Both the position numbers and the translations under genes were made by a program. Positions 36,120 through 46,505 of a stretch of 64,000 nucleotides of DNA are shown here, in pieces. The notes beneath the pieces are model-generated. The model searched no databases, was not told the origin of the DNA, and was given only the letters and a program-made list of their open reading frames with translations. Origin of the DNA: Malachius bipustulatus (Eukaryota; Arthropoda; Insecta; Coleoptera; Melyridae); the NCBI GenBank assembly GCA_910589415.1, contig OU342637.1:26759162-26823161 (forward strand), read 5' to 3'. Every line of letters starts with the position of its first letter. Positions within the stretch are counted from its first letter, which is position 1.

Positions 36120-36175
36120 ATGAATTCGGGAGCATTGGACCATGGGGCCACGCTATCAACCGCTAGGCTACCAAT
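36120..36175 (-). mobile_element. Weak tRNA-like SINE head (minus strand)
   Basis: On the minus strand TTGGTAGCCTAGCGGTTGAT contains an A-box-like TAGCCTAGCGG, similar to TGGTAGCGCAGCGGTTTA of the SINE head at 24531. The B-box position has only a degenerate CCCGAATTCA. It may be a decayed member of the same family, lying next to the LINE remnant. Confidence 0.35.
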
Positions 36176-36223
36176 ATCTTGATATTAGGTTGTTTGCTTA
36201 CAAAAGTCCACAACTTCAATCAA

Positions 36224-36547
36224 TCAAGTTTCTGCCAAAAAGAAGTCTTCATCTACAGGACGTAAACGGATGCTAAATATTAATAAGCAGGGATCCTTCC
36301 AGTCATCGTGCTTAAGAGCTCGATCTCTCATACATTTTTCGATCCCTTCTCTCCATCGTGTTGTCGGTCTTCCTCTTCTTCTTCTGTTTTGTGGTGTGTA
36401 CACCAAGACTCGCTTTGGCCATCTCGTCTCGTCCATCTTCATTACGTGACCATACCACATATTATAAGTTGTCCGGATTCTCCTCTTTCTGCTGTTGTAA
36501 ATATACGCCCAGTTTTCCTTTTAATAGCTTCGTTTTTAAGGTATCTA
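36224..36547 (-). pseudogene. LINE (non-LTR retrotransposon) C-terminal remnant
   Basis: Minus strand. From about 36547 one frame reads RYLKNEAIKRKTGRIFTTAE; after a shift, 36460-36224 reads MWYGHVMKMDETRWPKRVLV, NRRRRGRPTTRWREGIEKCM and a DW segment before the stop. The pattern (I-R-x-K-TG..., WYGHVxRM, RxPKR, RRRGRPxxRW, W) is the typical end of the single-ORF endonuclease/reverse transcriptase proteins of many arthropod LINEs, C-terminal to the polymerase. The polymerase itself is absent. 5'-truncation on insertion is common for LINEs. The clade cannot be given. Confidence 0.88.
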
Positions 36548-36735
36548 ATGCTCCTAAATACTGAAGTTAAATCTCAAGAGTCTGCATAATCTCAGCTAAC
36601 GGCATCATTTTGGCTAAGAAAAAAGCCGAATCGAAAAATGCGTCAATGCACAAGGCAAAAATTCTTGACAACTTCCTGTTGAGGCTTTTTTTGGCTAGAC
36701 TCGCAGCATTTCTTAAATCGCTCGATCCCGTTCGT

Positions 36736-37044
36736 CTACATGCCGCCAAAAGAAAGGTTTCCAATGAAGCTCAAAAGTACGAATTGCAGCAGCTTTCTTA
36801 CGCACATCATATCATCAGAAGAAGATGAACCATATGATGCAGATGTAGGTATATGGAGCTTCACATTTTTCAAACCTTGTTGCTTCAACAATAAAAGCAT
36901 GTAACAGGATGTAGGTACCCAAAATCTGCGATTTCCGCTATTCTCAGCTCTCCGATATACTTCATCTTCTTCTAAGCAAAGTGGCATGGCTAAATTGTAT
37001 TTGCTAAATTTTCCTAACATTTTGCGTGCAGGATCTTCCGCCAT
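36736..37044 (-). CDS. Unidentified 102-codon ORF, possible decayed Harbinger-associated gene
   Basis: Starts at ATG 37044 (AATATGGCGGAAGATCC context) and reads MAEDPARKMLGKFSKYNLAM, then LEEDEVYRRAENSGNRRFWV, then diverges into Leu-rich sequence. A short acidic stretch followed by (R)RRFWV recalls the N-terminus of HARBI1-like nucleases and related proteins, where it continues HPL/HPI; that continuation is missing here. It lies directly beside the GC-rich hairpin at 37111-37290, on the side toward the LINE remnant. It may be a transposase N-terminus, a host gene fragment, or chance. Confidence 0.25.
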   Translation of the reverse strand: MAEDPARKMLGKFSKYNLAMPLCLEEDEVYRRAENSGNRRFWVPTSCYMLLLLKQQGLKNVKLHIPTSASYGSSSSDDMMCVRKLLQFVLLSFIGNLSFGGM

Positions 37045-37110
37045 ATTGTTTAAATCAAGACTGGCGAGAGTGGCGAGTGTATCGAGCCGGAAATCGGAAA
37101 GGAGTCGGAA

Positions 37111-37290
37111 GGCCGGTTCTTACTTGTACGACACCCGACGACAACGATAACGCGACAACACGAAAAAATTGCGGGGGGACTTCACCCTGAGTCTGGTTCC
37201 CACTTCTTGTACGACACACAAACCCCCCGCAATTTTTTCGTGTTGTCGCGTTGTCGTTGTCGTCGGGTGTCGTACAAGTGAGAACCGGCC
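37111..37290. repeat. GC-rich hairpin, 68-bp arms
   Basis: Left arm 37111-37178 (ggccggttcttacttgtacg, through cacgaaaaaattgcgggggg) and right arm 37223-37290 are inverse copies with only a few differences; spacer 44 bp. Each arm contains CGACGACAACG and CGCGACAACACG, so CpG is far above the local level. The spacer repeats GGTTCCCACTTCTTGTACGA, echoing the start of the left arm. No coding role seen; probably the ends or middle of an unclassified mobile element. Confidence 0.85.
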
Positions 37291-40273
37291 TGGCTGCCTT
37301 CAGTACCACCGGACCGGAATCAGATCGGAGGGGTGTATGACAAGTGTGTGTTGGCCTTATTACAGGTACCCTAATTCATTCGGGGCGTACTTAAAGGGAA
37401 AAAACAACTTTTTCCTTTAAATCGCTTTTCGCTACAGTGACGTCATCAATTTTTTTTCAAAATTGAACCAAAAATTGATATCCAAACGCAACCAGTCTTC
37501 CAGCAATTTCCTTAAAGATAGGCTACGCTGAGTATGCGTTGTATTGAGCTTCAAATCCAGGAATGCAAGTTAACTGGTAATGTTTACCAGAATTTGGCTA
37601 CTCCTGCTAAATTACTCCTAATTTTCAAGCCTAAAATAATCAAGCCTAAAATAACAGGGAATCACAGAATCAGCTTTGGGTTGGAATAACTGATTCGTTC
37701 TGGGTATTGTTTTTAATTCCAAACTAGTAAGAAATGGAGTTCCTCAGAAGTCGATTCGTATGTTAAAATGATAATGCTCACTTTATCCCTCATATTTGCT
37801 GCAAACTTGTTACATTCGCAGATATCGAGACATACAAACTCTGAGGAGAAGTTTCAAAAACTTTTGACTCAACCACTGGTCACAAGTTTCTAGCTATGCA
37901 GGTTATCTCTGCAGTTTGAAAACTAATTTCGGCCTGGAGATGAAAATCTGATTGGTAAGCTAGCAGGATCGCCATGTGATAAACTTGGAGAGCTGGATCG
38001 TGGAATATTATAATAGTTAGTCTTGTTCAGGATCGTCAATGTGGGGTTAACGAGTAATTTTAGAAATCTAAAGACAAACAAAAAAATTCAAGAAGGATTC
38101 GTTGTCACATTTTTGTTATTTAATGGCATTCAAAATATTTAGCTCATTTCTCGTGAAAGTACGTTTGTTTGTACATATTTGAAATAGCGGCTAAATATTT
38201 GGAGACTTATTTTATAGGAAGAGATAAAGAAGTATCATTTTATCTCAGAGATTAGAGTTAAATGCAGCAGAAATGACCTCTTTCAGTTTAAATTGAGCCA
38301 TCTGTCATTGAAGAAGGAAACTATTTAAGATTTTATGTGGTCCGAAATGTATCCAGAAAGTGTAAAGCGCTTTATATATTTCTTCGCTTGTCGTTCTACA
38401 TCCTTTCCAAGGAATTTCGTGAAACCTGGAATGCATGGTCAAAGCAAATAGTCTATTTATCAGATCAACAAGTAATGATCGAAATAACTTCTTCTGAATC
38501 GTGTTGAGAATGTATTTCATGCCTCTCTCATCAAGAAATATGTTACCTACCCTCTGATTCTCTCAATCATCGTAACAATAATAATTATTATTATTGTTAT
38601 AAGTTACTGCGGTTACTTTATCTGAATTGCCTCTGCTGTCTAAGTAATCCTGTATCACTCTCTCTCGTGGTTAATTACCTTCAACATGTTTCATCGCTGT
38701 TACTCCCATTTTACACCCGTATACCTACACCAGTAACATCAAATTTTCTGTTGCGTAACAGCAATGTTGGTCAGTTTCGTGGCATGTTCTCTGGTCGAGG
38801 ACTCTGGATATTAACGTTATCATGAACCGTATAAAATCGTATTAAAAACCGTATTAGCTGGAACGAAACATTCCAGAAGGTAAATTTACGAATACATCAT
38901 ATTTTCCTTTCATTTAAATACAAAGCGTGCCTTTAAAATAATGTTTTATTCAAGAGGCCTTAATTTATATTTTAAGATACCTACCTATATTTCAAAAAAA
39001 TCTCAAAGATAGTCAATATTAAAAAGTTTTGTTCTCAACTTTCTTCAAATCTCTCGATCAATTTATAAGAGCGTTTTTTTAGTTTTTTATCTGAATTCTT
39101 GATGATCCTTCAACAACTTACTAAAGATTAGTCTTTCCGCGACTGGCTCCAATCTTGTGTACCTACTCAATCTTAAACCGTCGATAAAATTGAACTTTAA
39201 AATCTCCAATAAAAGGTGTACCATTATATCCTTCAAAGACTTCAAAGACTAGAACTAGAACTAATAGAACGGGACGTACAAAGAGTAAAGAAATAGGAGA
39301 ATCAATATCAAATATTTACTTTCACTATTATTTACTGCTTTTATGTGAAATCTGTCATATTTTAAACCATTTTATAAGAGGCAAGCTAAAAGGTAAGTTT
39401 TAAGTACTTCCTGGAGCTACTGAATTATTAAAGTGCAAAAGAGAGCTTAAATAGTGCCCGAGTTTGCATAGAAAGTTAAAAAAGCTCCTCTTGCAATGTC
39501 CAACTTTAATTATCGTTAAAAAAGTATCCAGAATTATAATACAAAAACGGCTATAATCAAGAACACTCAATTTCCCCTCTCGCCAAAGATTGATACAGCG
39601 TCCTTGCCCTCTTCTGAAGAATTACTACATATTTCACTTTATCTGCAGAGATTCGGTTAAAGATAAAGGACATGGACGTATTAAATGGTGCTATATTTGA
39701 TAGATGGCCCTCGGCGGTCTCGGCCGACCGGTAGCGTACGCTGTAATCACCCTGATTTACTTCGGCTAGGTCACCTGACTGGTCCGGCTCGAAGGATCAA
39801 TTAATCACACTCAAACTCAAGTGCGACCCCATGGAAGAGCATCGTCCTTTTTCATCATTACTACGTCCGATGACGGGGTTAATTTAGTCTCCCAGACGCT
39901 GGAGGCCTGAACCTGACCCTCGTAATATCGTAGTATTCATTATGCAGGAAATATTAAAATCCATTAATTTTAATTCATGCGTTTTGATAGCGGTAGAATT
40001 CCGGAGCCTAGGTTTGCTTTCAGGCAGCTCGTTACGGTGGAAACCATATTAATTGGATACTTTTTGATGGAGTCACTTTAAGACAAGACACTCGATCAAG
40101 AGAAGTTGTCGGGTGATCGCTCCCTAGCAACTTTGGTACTTGATAAAAGGGACAACTTAAGCTTTTCCCTAAAAGAATTTATTAGGTTCTGTTTTTTAGC
40201 TCATAATAGATGAACGAGGAGATTATTGTATTTTTTTGTCAATGTGCTGCTGAAACGAAGCTTTGAAACGAAG

Positions 40274-40334
40274 CACCTCGCATTTCATCACATCATGTGT
40301 ACCCACCCACCTCGCATTTCATCACATCATGTGT
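40274..40334 (+). repeat. Exact 27-bp direct repeat, two copies
   Basis: CACCTCGCATTTCATCACAT plus CATGTGT occurs at 40274-40300 and 40308-40334, separated by ACCCACC. The perfect match points to a recent slippage or insertion event. Confidence 0.9.
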
Positions 40335-42574
40335 GTATTTGCATCATCCGGATTACATCGAATTGTCCTCCCTCTGATCTTTTATGGTCTATGAATATGA
40401 ATTGTTTGGTATTTTTGGATAACATATAGCTAACTTTATGCTGCTTTATTTAACGTACAAGCGGATAAAGCGAGATACAAACTGTAAAAAACACGATTTG
40501 AATCGGGAAAATAATATTTCCTGTATTACGAAATAGTCCAGTCGGTGTACTAAAACTAAAAGTACATAAAAAAAAATTATCCAAGATTTTCCTTCAATAA
40601 TTGTTAATGAAGCGGTTATAGAACATTAATCCACAAAAATAAATTCTGGGGGCGCAGCGCGTCACCCCCCATCCTCCAAAAAAAATTTGGTTTTTTTTTT
40701 ATTTCTGTTTTTGCTAATAACTTGTTAATCGTTGGAAATATCAAAAAAATACTTATGAGAAAAAAGAAAGCTTGAGTGATTTCCCAAAAAAAAGGTTTCC
40801 TAATTTTTTTTCGTATATGTGATAGTTTTCAAGTTAATATTTAAGGAATTGCAAATTTTGTATTTTTGATGCGCGCTAATTTTCGTTTGTTTTAAATTTT
40901 TTACGCGCAGCCTCTAGAAAAAATGAAACTACTCGAAAACCAAACAACCTATTAAGAAAAATCATACCGAATGATATAAAAAAATAGGATAGCGGCCATA
41001 AGGAAATTACAAAATATAATACTTTGACAACTATGGAGTTATCCAAAATTTTTATTCCAGTTTCTTAATAACCAGAAAATTGTCAAAAATAATTCTAAGA
41101 TAGATAAAAAAAAAACGTTCTGTACATACTGCAAATCCTTCCCTAAGTGAGATGTACATGTAATCAATCAATAACACTCTAGATAAGCATGCAACAAAGA
41201 ATCGGTTAGCTGCAAACTGCGGAGAATCTGTCAATATACATGGAATCGAAACTAAATTACGAGTGGAATTGTGCAACGAGAGACAATAGGAAACGCCAAT
41301 TGAAGAGAATTCCTATTCCGTGTATTCACTAGAGGAAACAAACCTAAATAGAGATTTAATTGTTATATTTTAAGCCAGCACTGCTGACGGCGTTCAGAAA
41401 AAAAATTAAATAAAAGGTTCGCTAATATAATCAAATCTAAATCGATTTCATCTAACTAACAATATAAAGGTTCATTAAAATTCATGGTTTGGGATGTACG
41501 CGCTCTCACAGGTAGATTTATTTGCCTTAATTCCATTCAATCTCTTTTTCGCTGTGGTCTTTCCTACTTTTCCATTAACGTTCCCCTAATCCCTTTCATC
41601 GAAGAATCTTGTCCGATGAAGAGGATGACATACTTTTTTTACTTCTACTACAGTTATTTGAGACAAAAAAAATTCAAACTCAACTTACAATAATTATTGT
41701 TCATAATTCATAAATATCTGCTGCATCATAACATATATACAACACCAAAGTGTAAAATTTACTATTCAGAACTTCTAAAACAACACAAGAAAGTTCTCCA
41801 TGTTATCTAGCTTAGGGTAACTTCGGACCAACACAAAGGTTTCATTATTCTTGCAGAAGACGAATTTCAGAGCTGAATCTGAGAGAAGCCGTGAGCAGTG
41901 AGTTCCTCCTCGTTTCTTCTGACAACTCGGTCGGAAATCGATACGTAGACAATTTATTTAGCATGTAATTTAATAGAAGTTATTCTCGATCCCGAGGTCT
42001 TTAGTTTAATGCTTGAAGTAACTCGATGTAATGGTATGAACATTCACAAGATGATCGTTTTTGGCCCCACCATATTTCATGGATTCAAAGAAGAGTTGTT
42101 GGAATAAGGGAGATAAAAATATCAAAATACCGCTTACTTCATCATTCTATTAAATTTAATCCCCTTAAATTGTCCCTTTTTTTCTAAAGCTACAATCCTG
42201 TGTCTGGAACTGCAGAGATATTAAGTCCTGTCCAGAAATCTTTGGAGTCTCAGGGGACTCCTCGAAATACGCGAGGCGCTTTTCGAAATATTCTGAACAA
42301 TATCAGCAAAAAAAAATAAAAATAAAGATATTTTTAATCATTTTTTCCTGCTTTTTTTAAAATTATGTGCGTCATCAACTTTTATTAACAAACCGAAGAT
42401 AAGGATTCCACATCCCAAAAAATATGAGGACGTGATTAAAACGCAGATGCCTTGCAGCCAATGACGACTATTTTGGTGGATTTTAACGGCCTAAAGTGCA
42501 TGTTTTCTACGTTCCAAATCACGCTTCTTTAGGTCTATATTACATGTTTAATGTGGTAGTTACTATTATAGTGT

Positions 42575-42665
42575 TTGACGTGATTTTCACGTGAATCTGC
42601 ATCATTAAGACGTCATTCTCACGTCACTTTCACGTCATTGTAACGTCACCAAACACCAAAAAATT
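42575..42665. repeat. Cluster of ACGTCA/CACGTCA motifs
   Basis: TTGACGTGATTTTCACGTGA, then AAGACGTCATT, CTCACGTCACTTTCACGTCA and TTGTAACGTCACC lie within 90 bp. Similar clusters occur at 59461-59905 and, weaker, 940-1080. Repeat spacing is irregular. Confidence 0.5.
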
Positions 42666-42804
42666 TCGTCATATTTACGTTGATATGCTCCATGGGAACA
42701 GGTCAAATTACTAATAGATTAGTGTAATAATTAGTAATTAGGAAAAATTATCTATAAGAACCCCAGCTGCAGTCTCTCTTTCTTGAATGGGTTTGATTAC
42801 ATTA

Positions 42805-44290
42805 CATATTAGTAGCGTGTGTGAGTCGGAAAAAACCCCGAAAATTGTAAATATTTTGAGCCGGAACAAGATTACTTACCCCCCCCCCCCCGTTTTCGAG
42901 GACGCTGAACACGATGCCGTCGTCAGAATTTCTCTTTGGGGTTGCGCAACCCCTCAAAATGGCCAAAAACCACCCCCTAGAGAGATAAACCGCGGTTCAA
43001 TCCATTTCTCTGCAAAAAAAAACCTTCCCCCCGTTTTCGAGGATGCTGAGCACAATGGAGGTGCTGGACATGGCGTGCGACCCCGACCAACCCCTCCACC
43101 GGCCAATACTCACCCCCGAAATGGGTGATTTTTTTTATGTATATGTAAGCCAAACGATGGACTTTTTCGAAAAACTTTTTGAAAATTTAAGTACAGAATC
43201 ACAATGGCCATAATTCAAAATTATTTTGGAGTATAAAGAGTGTCCCACATGACAGTGACATATCAAAGTTATGTTTTTTTAAATGAAATGCTGCTATGTT
43301 ATTGCATTTTTAGATTGTCTGAGAAGAGGAAATAAGATTGGATTTTACAGTTGGTGTTTAAATTCAGAAGTTTTTGAGTTATAAACAAGTGAAAATCGTC
43401 ATTTTTTAAGTTCAATGCCCTGTAAAAACGAAAACGGTTCAAGATAGAGAAAAACCGCTTACATGTCCTTATTTTAACTTTTCATGTACTATCCTATGAT
43501 GTAGATGAAATGTTTATACAGGGTGATAAAAAATTTGAAAAAATCTGAGATTTCTCGACGCGTCGCCAAATAAAAAAATCAAAGAAAGTACAAATATTTC
43601 TATACCATAGGATAGTATGTACATAAAAAGTTAAAATAGGGACATGTAAGCCGTTTTTCTCTATCTTGAACCGTTTTCGTTGTACAGGGCCTTGAACTCG
43701 AAAAATGACGATTTTCACTTGTTTATAACTCAAAAACTTCTGAATTTAAACACCAACTGTAAAAGCCAATCTTATTTCCTCTTCTCAGACAATCTAAAAA
43801 TGCAATAACATAGGAGCATTCCATTTAAAAAAACATAACATTGATATGTCACTGTCATGTGGGACACTCTTTATACTCCAAAATAATTTTAGATTATGGC
43901 CATTGTGATTCTATACTTGAATTTTCAAAAAGTTTTTCGAAAAAGTCCATCGTTTGGCCTACATATACATAAAAAAAGTCACCAATTTCGGGGGTGAGTA
44001 TTGGCCGGTGGAGAGGTTGATCTGGGTCGCACGCGATGTCCAGCACCTCCATTGTGCTCAGCATCCTCGAAAACGGGGGGAAGGTTTTTTTTGCAGGGAA
44101 ATGGATTGAAGCGCGGTTTATCTCTCTAGGGGGTGGTTTTTGGCCGTTTTGAGGGGTTGCGCAACCCCAAAGAGAAATTCTGACAACGGCATCGTGTTCA
44201 GCATCCTCGAAAACGGAGGGGAGGGGAAGTAATCTTGTTCCGGCTCAAAATATTTACATGTTCGTCCGACTCACACACGCCACTATATGA
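42805..44290. mobile_element. Large foldback element, about 1.49 kb, arms about 700 bp
   Basis: Left arm 42805-43518 and right arm 43589-44290 are inverse copies; spacer about 70 bp. Outer ends pair as AGTAGCGTGTGTGAGTCGG against its near-exact reverse complement at 44266-44284. The outer third is GC-rich, with a run of 13 C at 42879-42891, CCCGTTTTCGAGGA twice per arm, and GGGGTTGCGCAACCCC-like palindromes at about 42938-42952. The inner part carries AAAACGGTTCAAGATAGAGA, ACATGTCC and TATCCTAT, related to the core of the foldback at 16741-17589. No real coding sequence; the 113-codon ORF at 42787 crosses the arm. Confidence 0.92.
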
Positions 44291-46230
44291 ATAGAATTTC
44301 AGAAATAAATATCTTTCCATTAGACATTTCAAATTTGTTACCAGCTAGATAAAACCTGGAGGGGGTAAATGTCAAATATATTTTAAAGTTGTCTCCCAAC
44401 CTCTCTAATTATTGGTGTCCCAAAATTTGAAAAAAATTGCATTGTAACACTTGAAAAAATTCTAACCTTGCCTACCTAACAAGATTTAAAAAGGCTTAAG
44501 TTTTCTATTTTCTTTTTCATTATCAATTTCAAAGAATACTATCCTCCCGAGCACTTCGTCCCAAAGAGAAAGCCCATTCCCTCTCCTATCGTTCGTATTT
44601 ATCGGGGACCCAATAAGTATTTTCATGGAGCCTCGTAGGTAGCTACTTAAAACCGAAGCCATAAAAAAGATTGAAATCAATGAATAAATATTATCCAAAC
44701 GACGGGAGCAGATCTCGGGAGGTGAAAAGGAATATTGACCCCGAGGGTTACGTCACGCAGACATCAAAGGAAAGGCCAAACCGAAATCAGGGAGCTAACG
44801 AATTACATTTTAATATTTCAGTTACATCCAACAGATGGTGATCCAATCTCGGTTTTATTACTTTCCAAAACGGTGACGTTAACATGTTTAATATTAAAAT
44901 CATGTTTAGGGAGAGAGAAAGAGAAAGCTAATTTAAGTTGACTCATCTTCTGAAAAAATGTAATATTTTTTGTCATTGCGTTTGTATGATTTGTAACTTA
45001 GAGAACGCTTTGTTATAAAATTTGACTAAATTAAAGACTCCTTATTCAATAAACAGTTTCATTCAAAAATTTACTAAGATTTGTAGCGTCGCCTTTTCCT
45101 TCTACCATTTTCCTTCAGTATTTATAGGGGTTAAAATATGTAGTTGTACATTAGTAATTTAATTTAAATATTAATTGAGGTAGGTTTTAATTTCTTGCAT
45201 TTCTTATTTGATGATACCGAGTGTATGATTAATCGCATAAAGTAGTTTAGTGGAGAAATAATAGAAAGTAGTTTTTTTTTTTGTTATTGTTAGGTAGCTT
45301 TCATAGGTTTCAAGAATCAAATCATGACTAATAACTTTCTTTAGGGTTACTGGTAACTGGATACATTCTTTTGGTGATCTGATAAAACAAGAGGTAACAA
45401 GTAAATTAACCCTAACATGCACTATACAAAACTCAACAGATTTTTAAATCTATTTTTAATTTTTTAAATTTTTTTGATTGTTTTTAGTTTTTAATTTTTT
45501 TGTTTTTCTTTGAAATTTTCACACGACCAAAATACTTCCGAATATTTTTTATTCAAAACGAAAGACCATAGTGCTGGACAAGTTCTAGCAAGGACAAGAA
45601 TAAAAACAAAGACAAAGAAAAGAAAAAGAAGAAACAAAAAAAAGAAAAAAAAACAAGAAAAATTCCAGAGAAAAAAATACAAAATGATAAAGTAAAATGA
45701 TAAAGGACTAGTTTTGGAGGGCAATATTCATGATACAGCCACTGGTTTTGCTGGATTATGAAACATTCTAAGTAATAGGACGAAGGGAGGCTCCGGTAAC
45801 AGTTTAAAATCACTTCTGGGATGTCGGGAGGGAGGTAAGAAGGAACAAAATTGTGAATTTTATGAGACTATAAAATGGTTTATAATGGGTGGGCCAGATT
45901 TTTATACAATAATTTAGAGGGGTGCTAAGGAATGGCAAAATAAGGGGACTTTTCTTGATAAACATACCTCGAAAAATGCACCATAACTCTGATACTGACG
46001 TTTCATTAAAATAAAAAAAACTTTATAATTTAATATCCAAGGAGACACAAAAGCCATTTTTTTTAATTTTGAAAAAAAATTGAAATGTGTGATTCAAATC
46101 AAAATGTGAAATCAAAAATAGTAACAGAAAACCATTGACGCAGATACGGGGGTTACATTATATTCACTTTCTAAGTACTTAGTACGCCACTAGATATTTT
46201 GAAAAAAATTATTAAACGACTAAATTGTCT
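44291..46230. other. Intron interior, no gene recognised
   Basis: Includes a purine-only tract at about 45594-45690 (AAGA/AAAG runs) that produces spurious Lys-rich and Phe-rich ORFs, and a block near 44410-44460 (GGTGTCCCAAAATTTGAAAA) that resembles sequence near 49296 and 49648. Confidence 0.45.
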
Positions 46231-46505
46231 AAGGAATTCTGAAGAAAAGTGTGTTCTTTTGAAATTTTGGTAGCACAAAAGCCGTTTACGAGTTATTTGC
46301 AGTTAAAATTAAAGTAAACAGCATGATGGGGGCCTGCGTCATAGGATACACCCCATGCAGCCAAAATGCATGTCAAAAATTGAGCTCAGTCCCCCCGGTG
46401 CATATATAGAGTAAGTAAAGACCTACTGGCCATTGTAAATAAGTCGCAAACGGCTTGGTCTATCAATATTTTACAAGAACACATTTTTCTTGAGAATGCC
46501 ATAGG
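46231..46505. repeat. Inverted repeat, about 65-bp arms
   Basis: Left 46231-46294 (GAAGAAAAGTGTGTTCTTTT, then AAGCCGTTTACGAGTT) pairs with 46441-46505 (AAGTCGCAAACGGCTT, then AAGAACACATTTTTCTTGAG). Loop of about 145 bp contains GATGGGGGCCTGCGTCAT. Probably a diverged foldback element. Confidence 0.65.

Larger units (their letters stand above)
37300..42804. other. Intron interior, no gene recognised
   Basis: Mostly unique AT-rich DNA. An AAT/ATT microsatellite palindrome lies at about 38575-38605. The stretch 39690-39930 is CpG-richer (GGTCTCGGCCGACCGGTAGC, faintly tRNA-like). ACGTCA-type sites cluster at 42575-42665. An isolated repeat-like segment begins at about 40645 (GGGGGCGCAGCGCGTCACCC). 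Confidence 0.4.

Noticed and set aside
39700..39800. tRNA-like or SINE segment (GGCCGACCGGTAGCG)
   Set aside because: Only an A-box-like stretch; no convincing B box at the right distance.
42787..43128. 113-codon Pro-rich ORF
   Set aside because: Runs through the GC-rich arm of the large foldback; the mirrored arm gives no matching protein and the poly-C run explains the prolines.
45510..45813. Lys-rich and Phe-rich overlapping ORFs
   Set aside because: Both come from a purine tract read in opposite directions.
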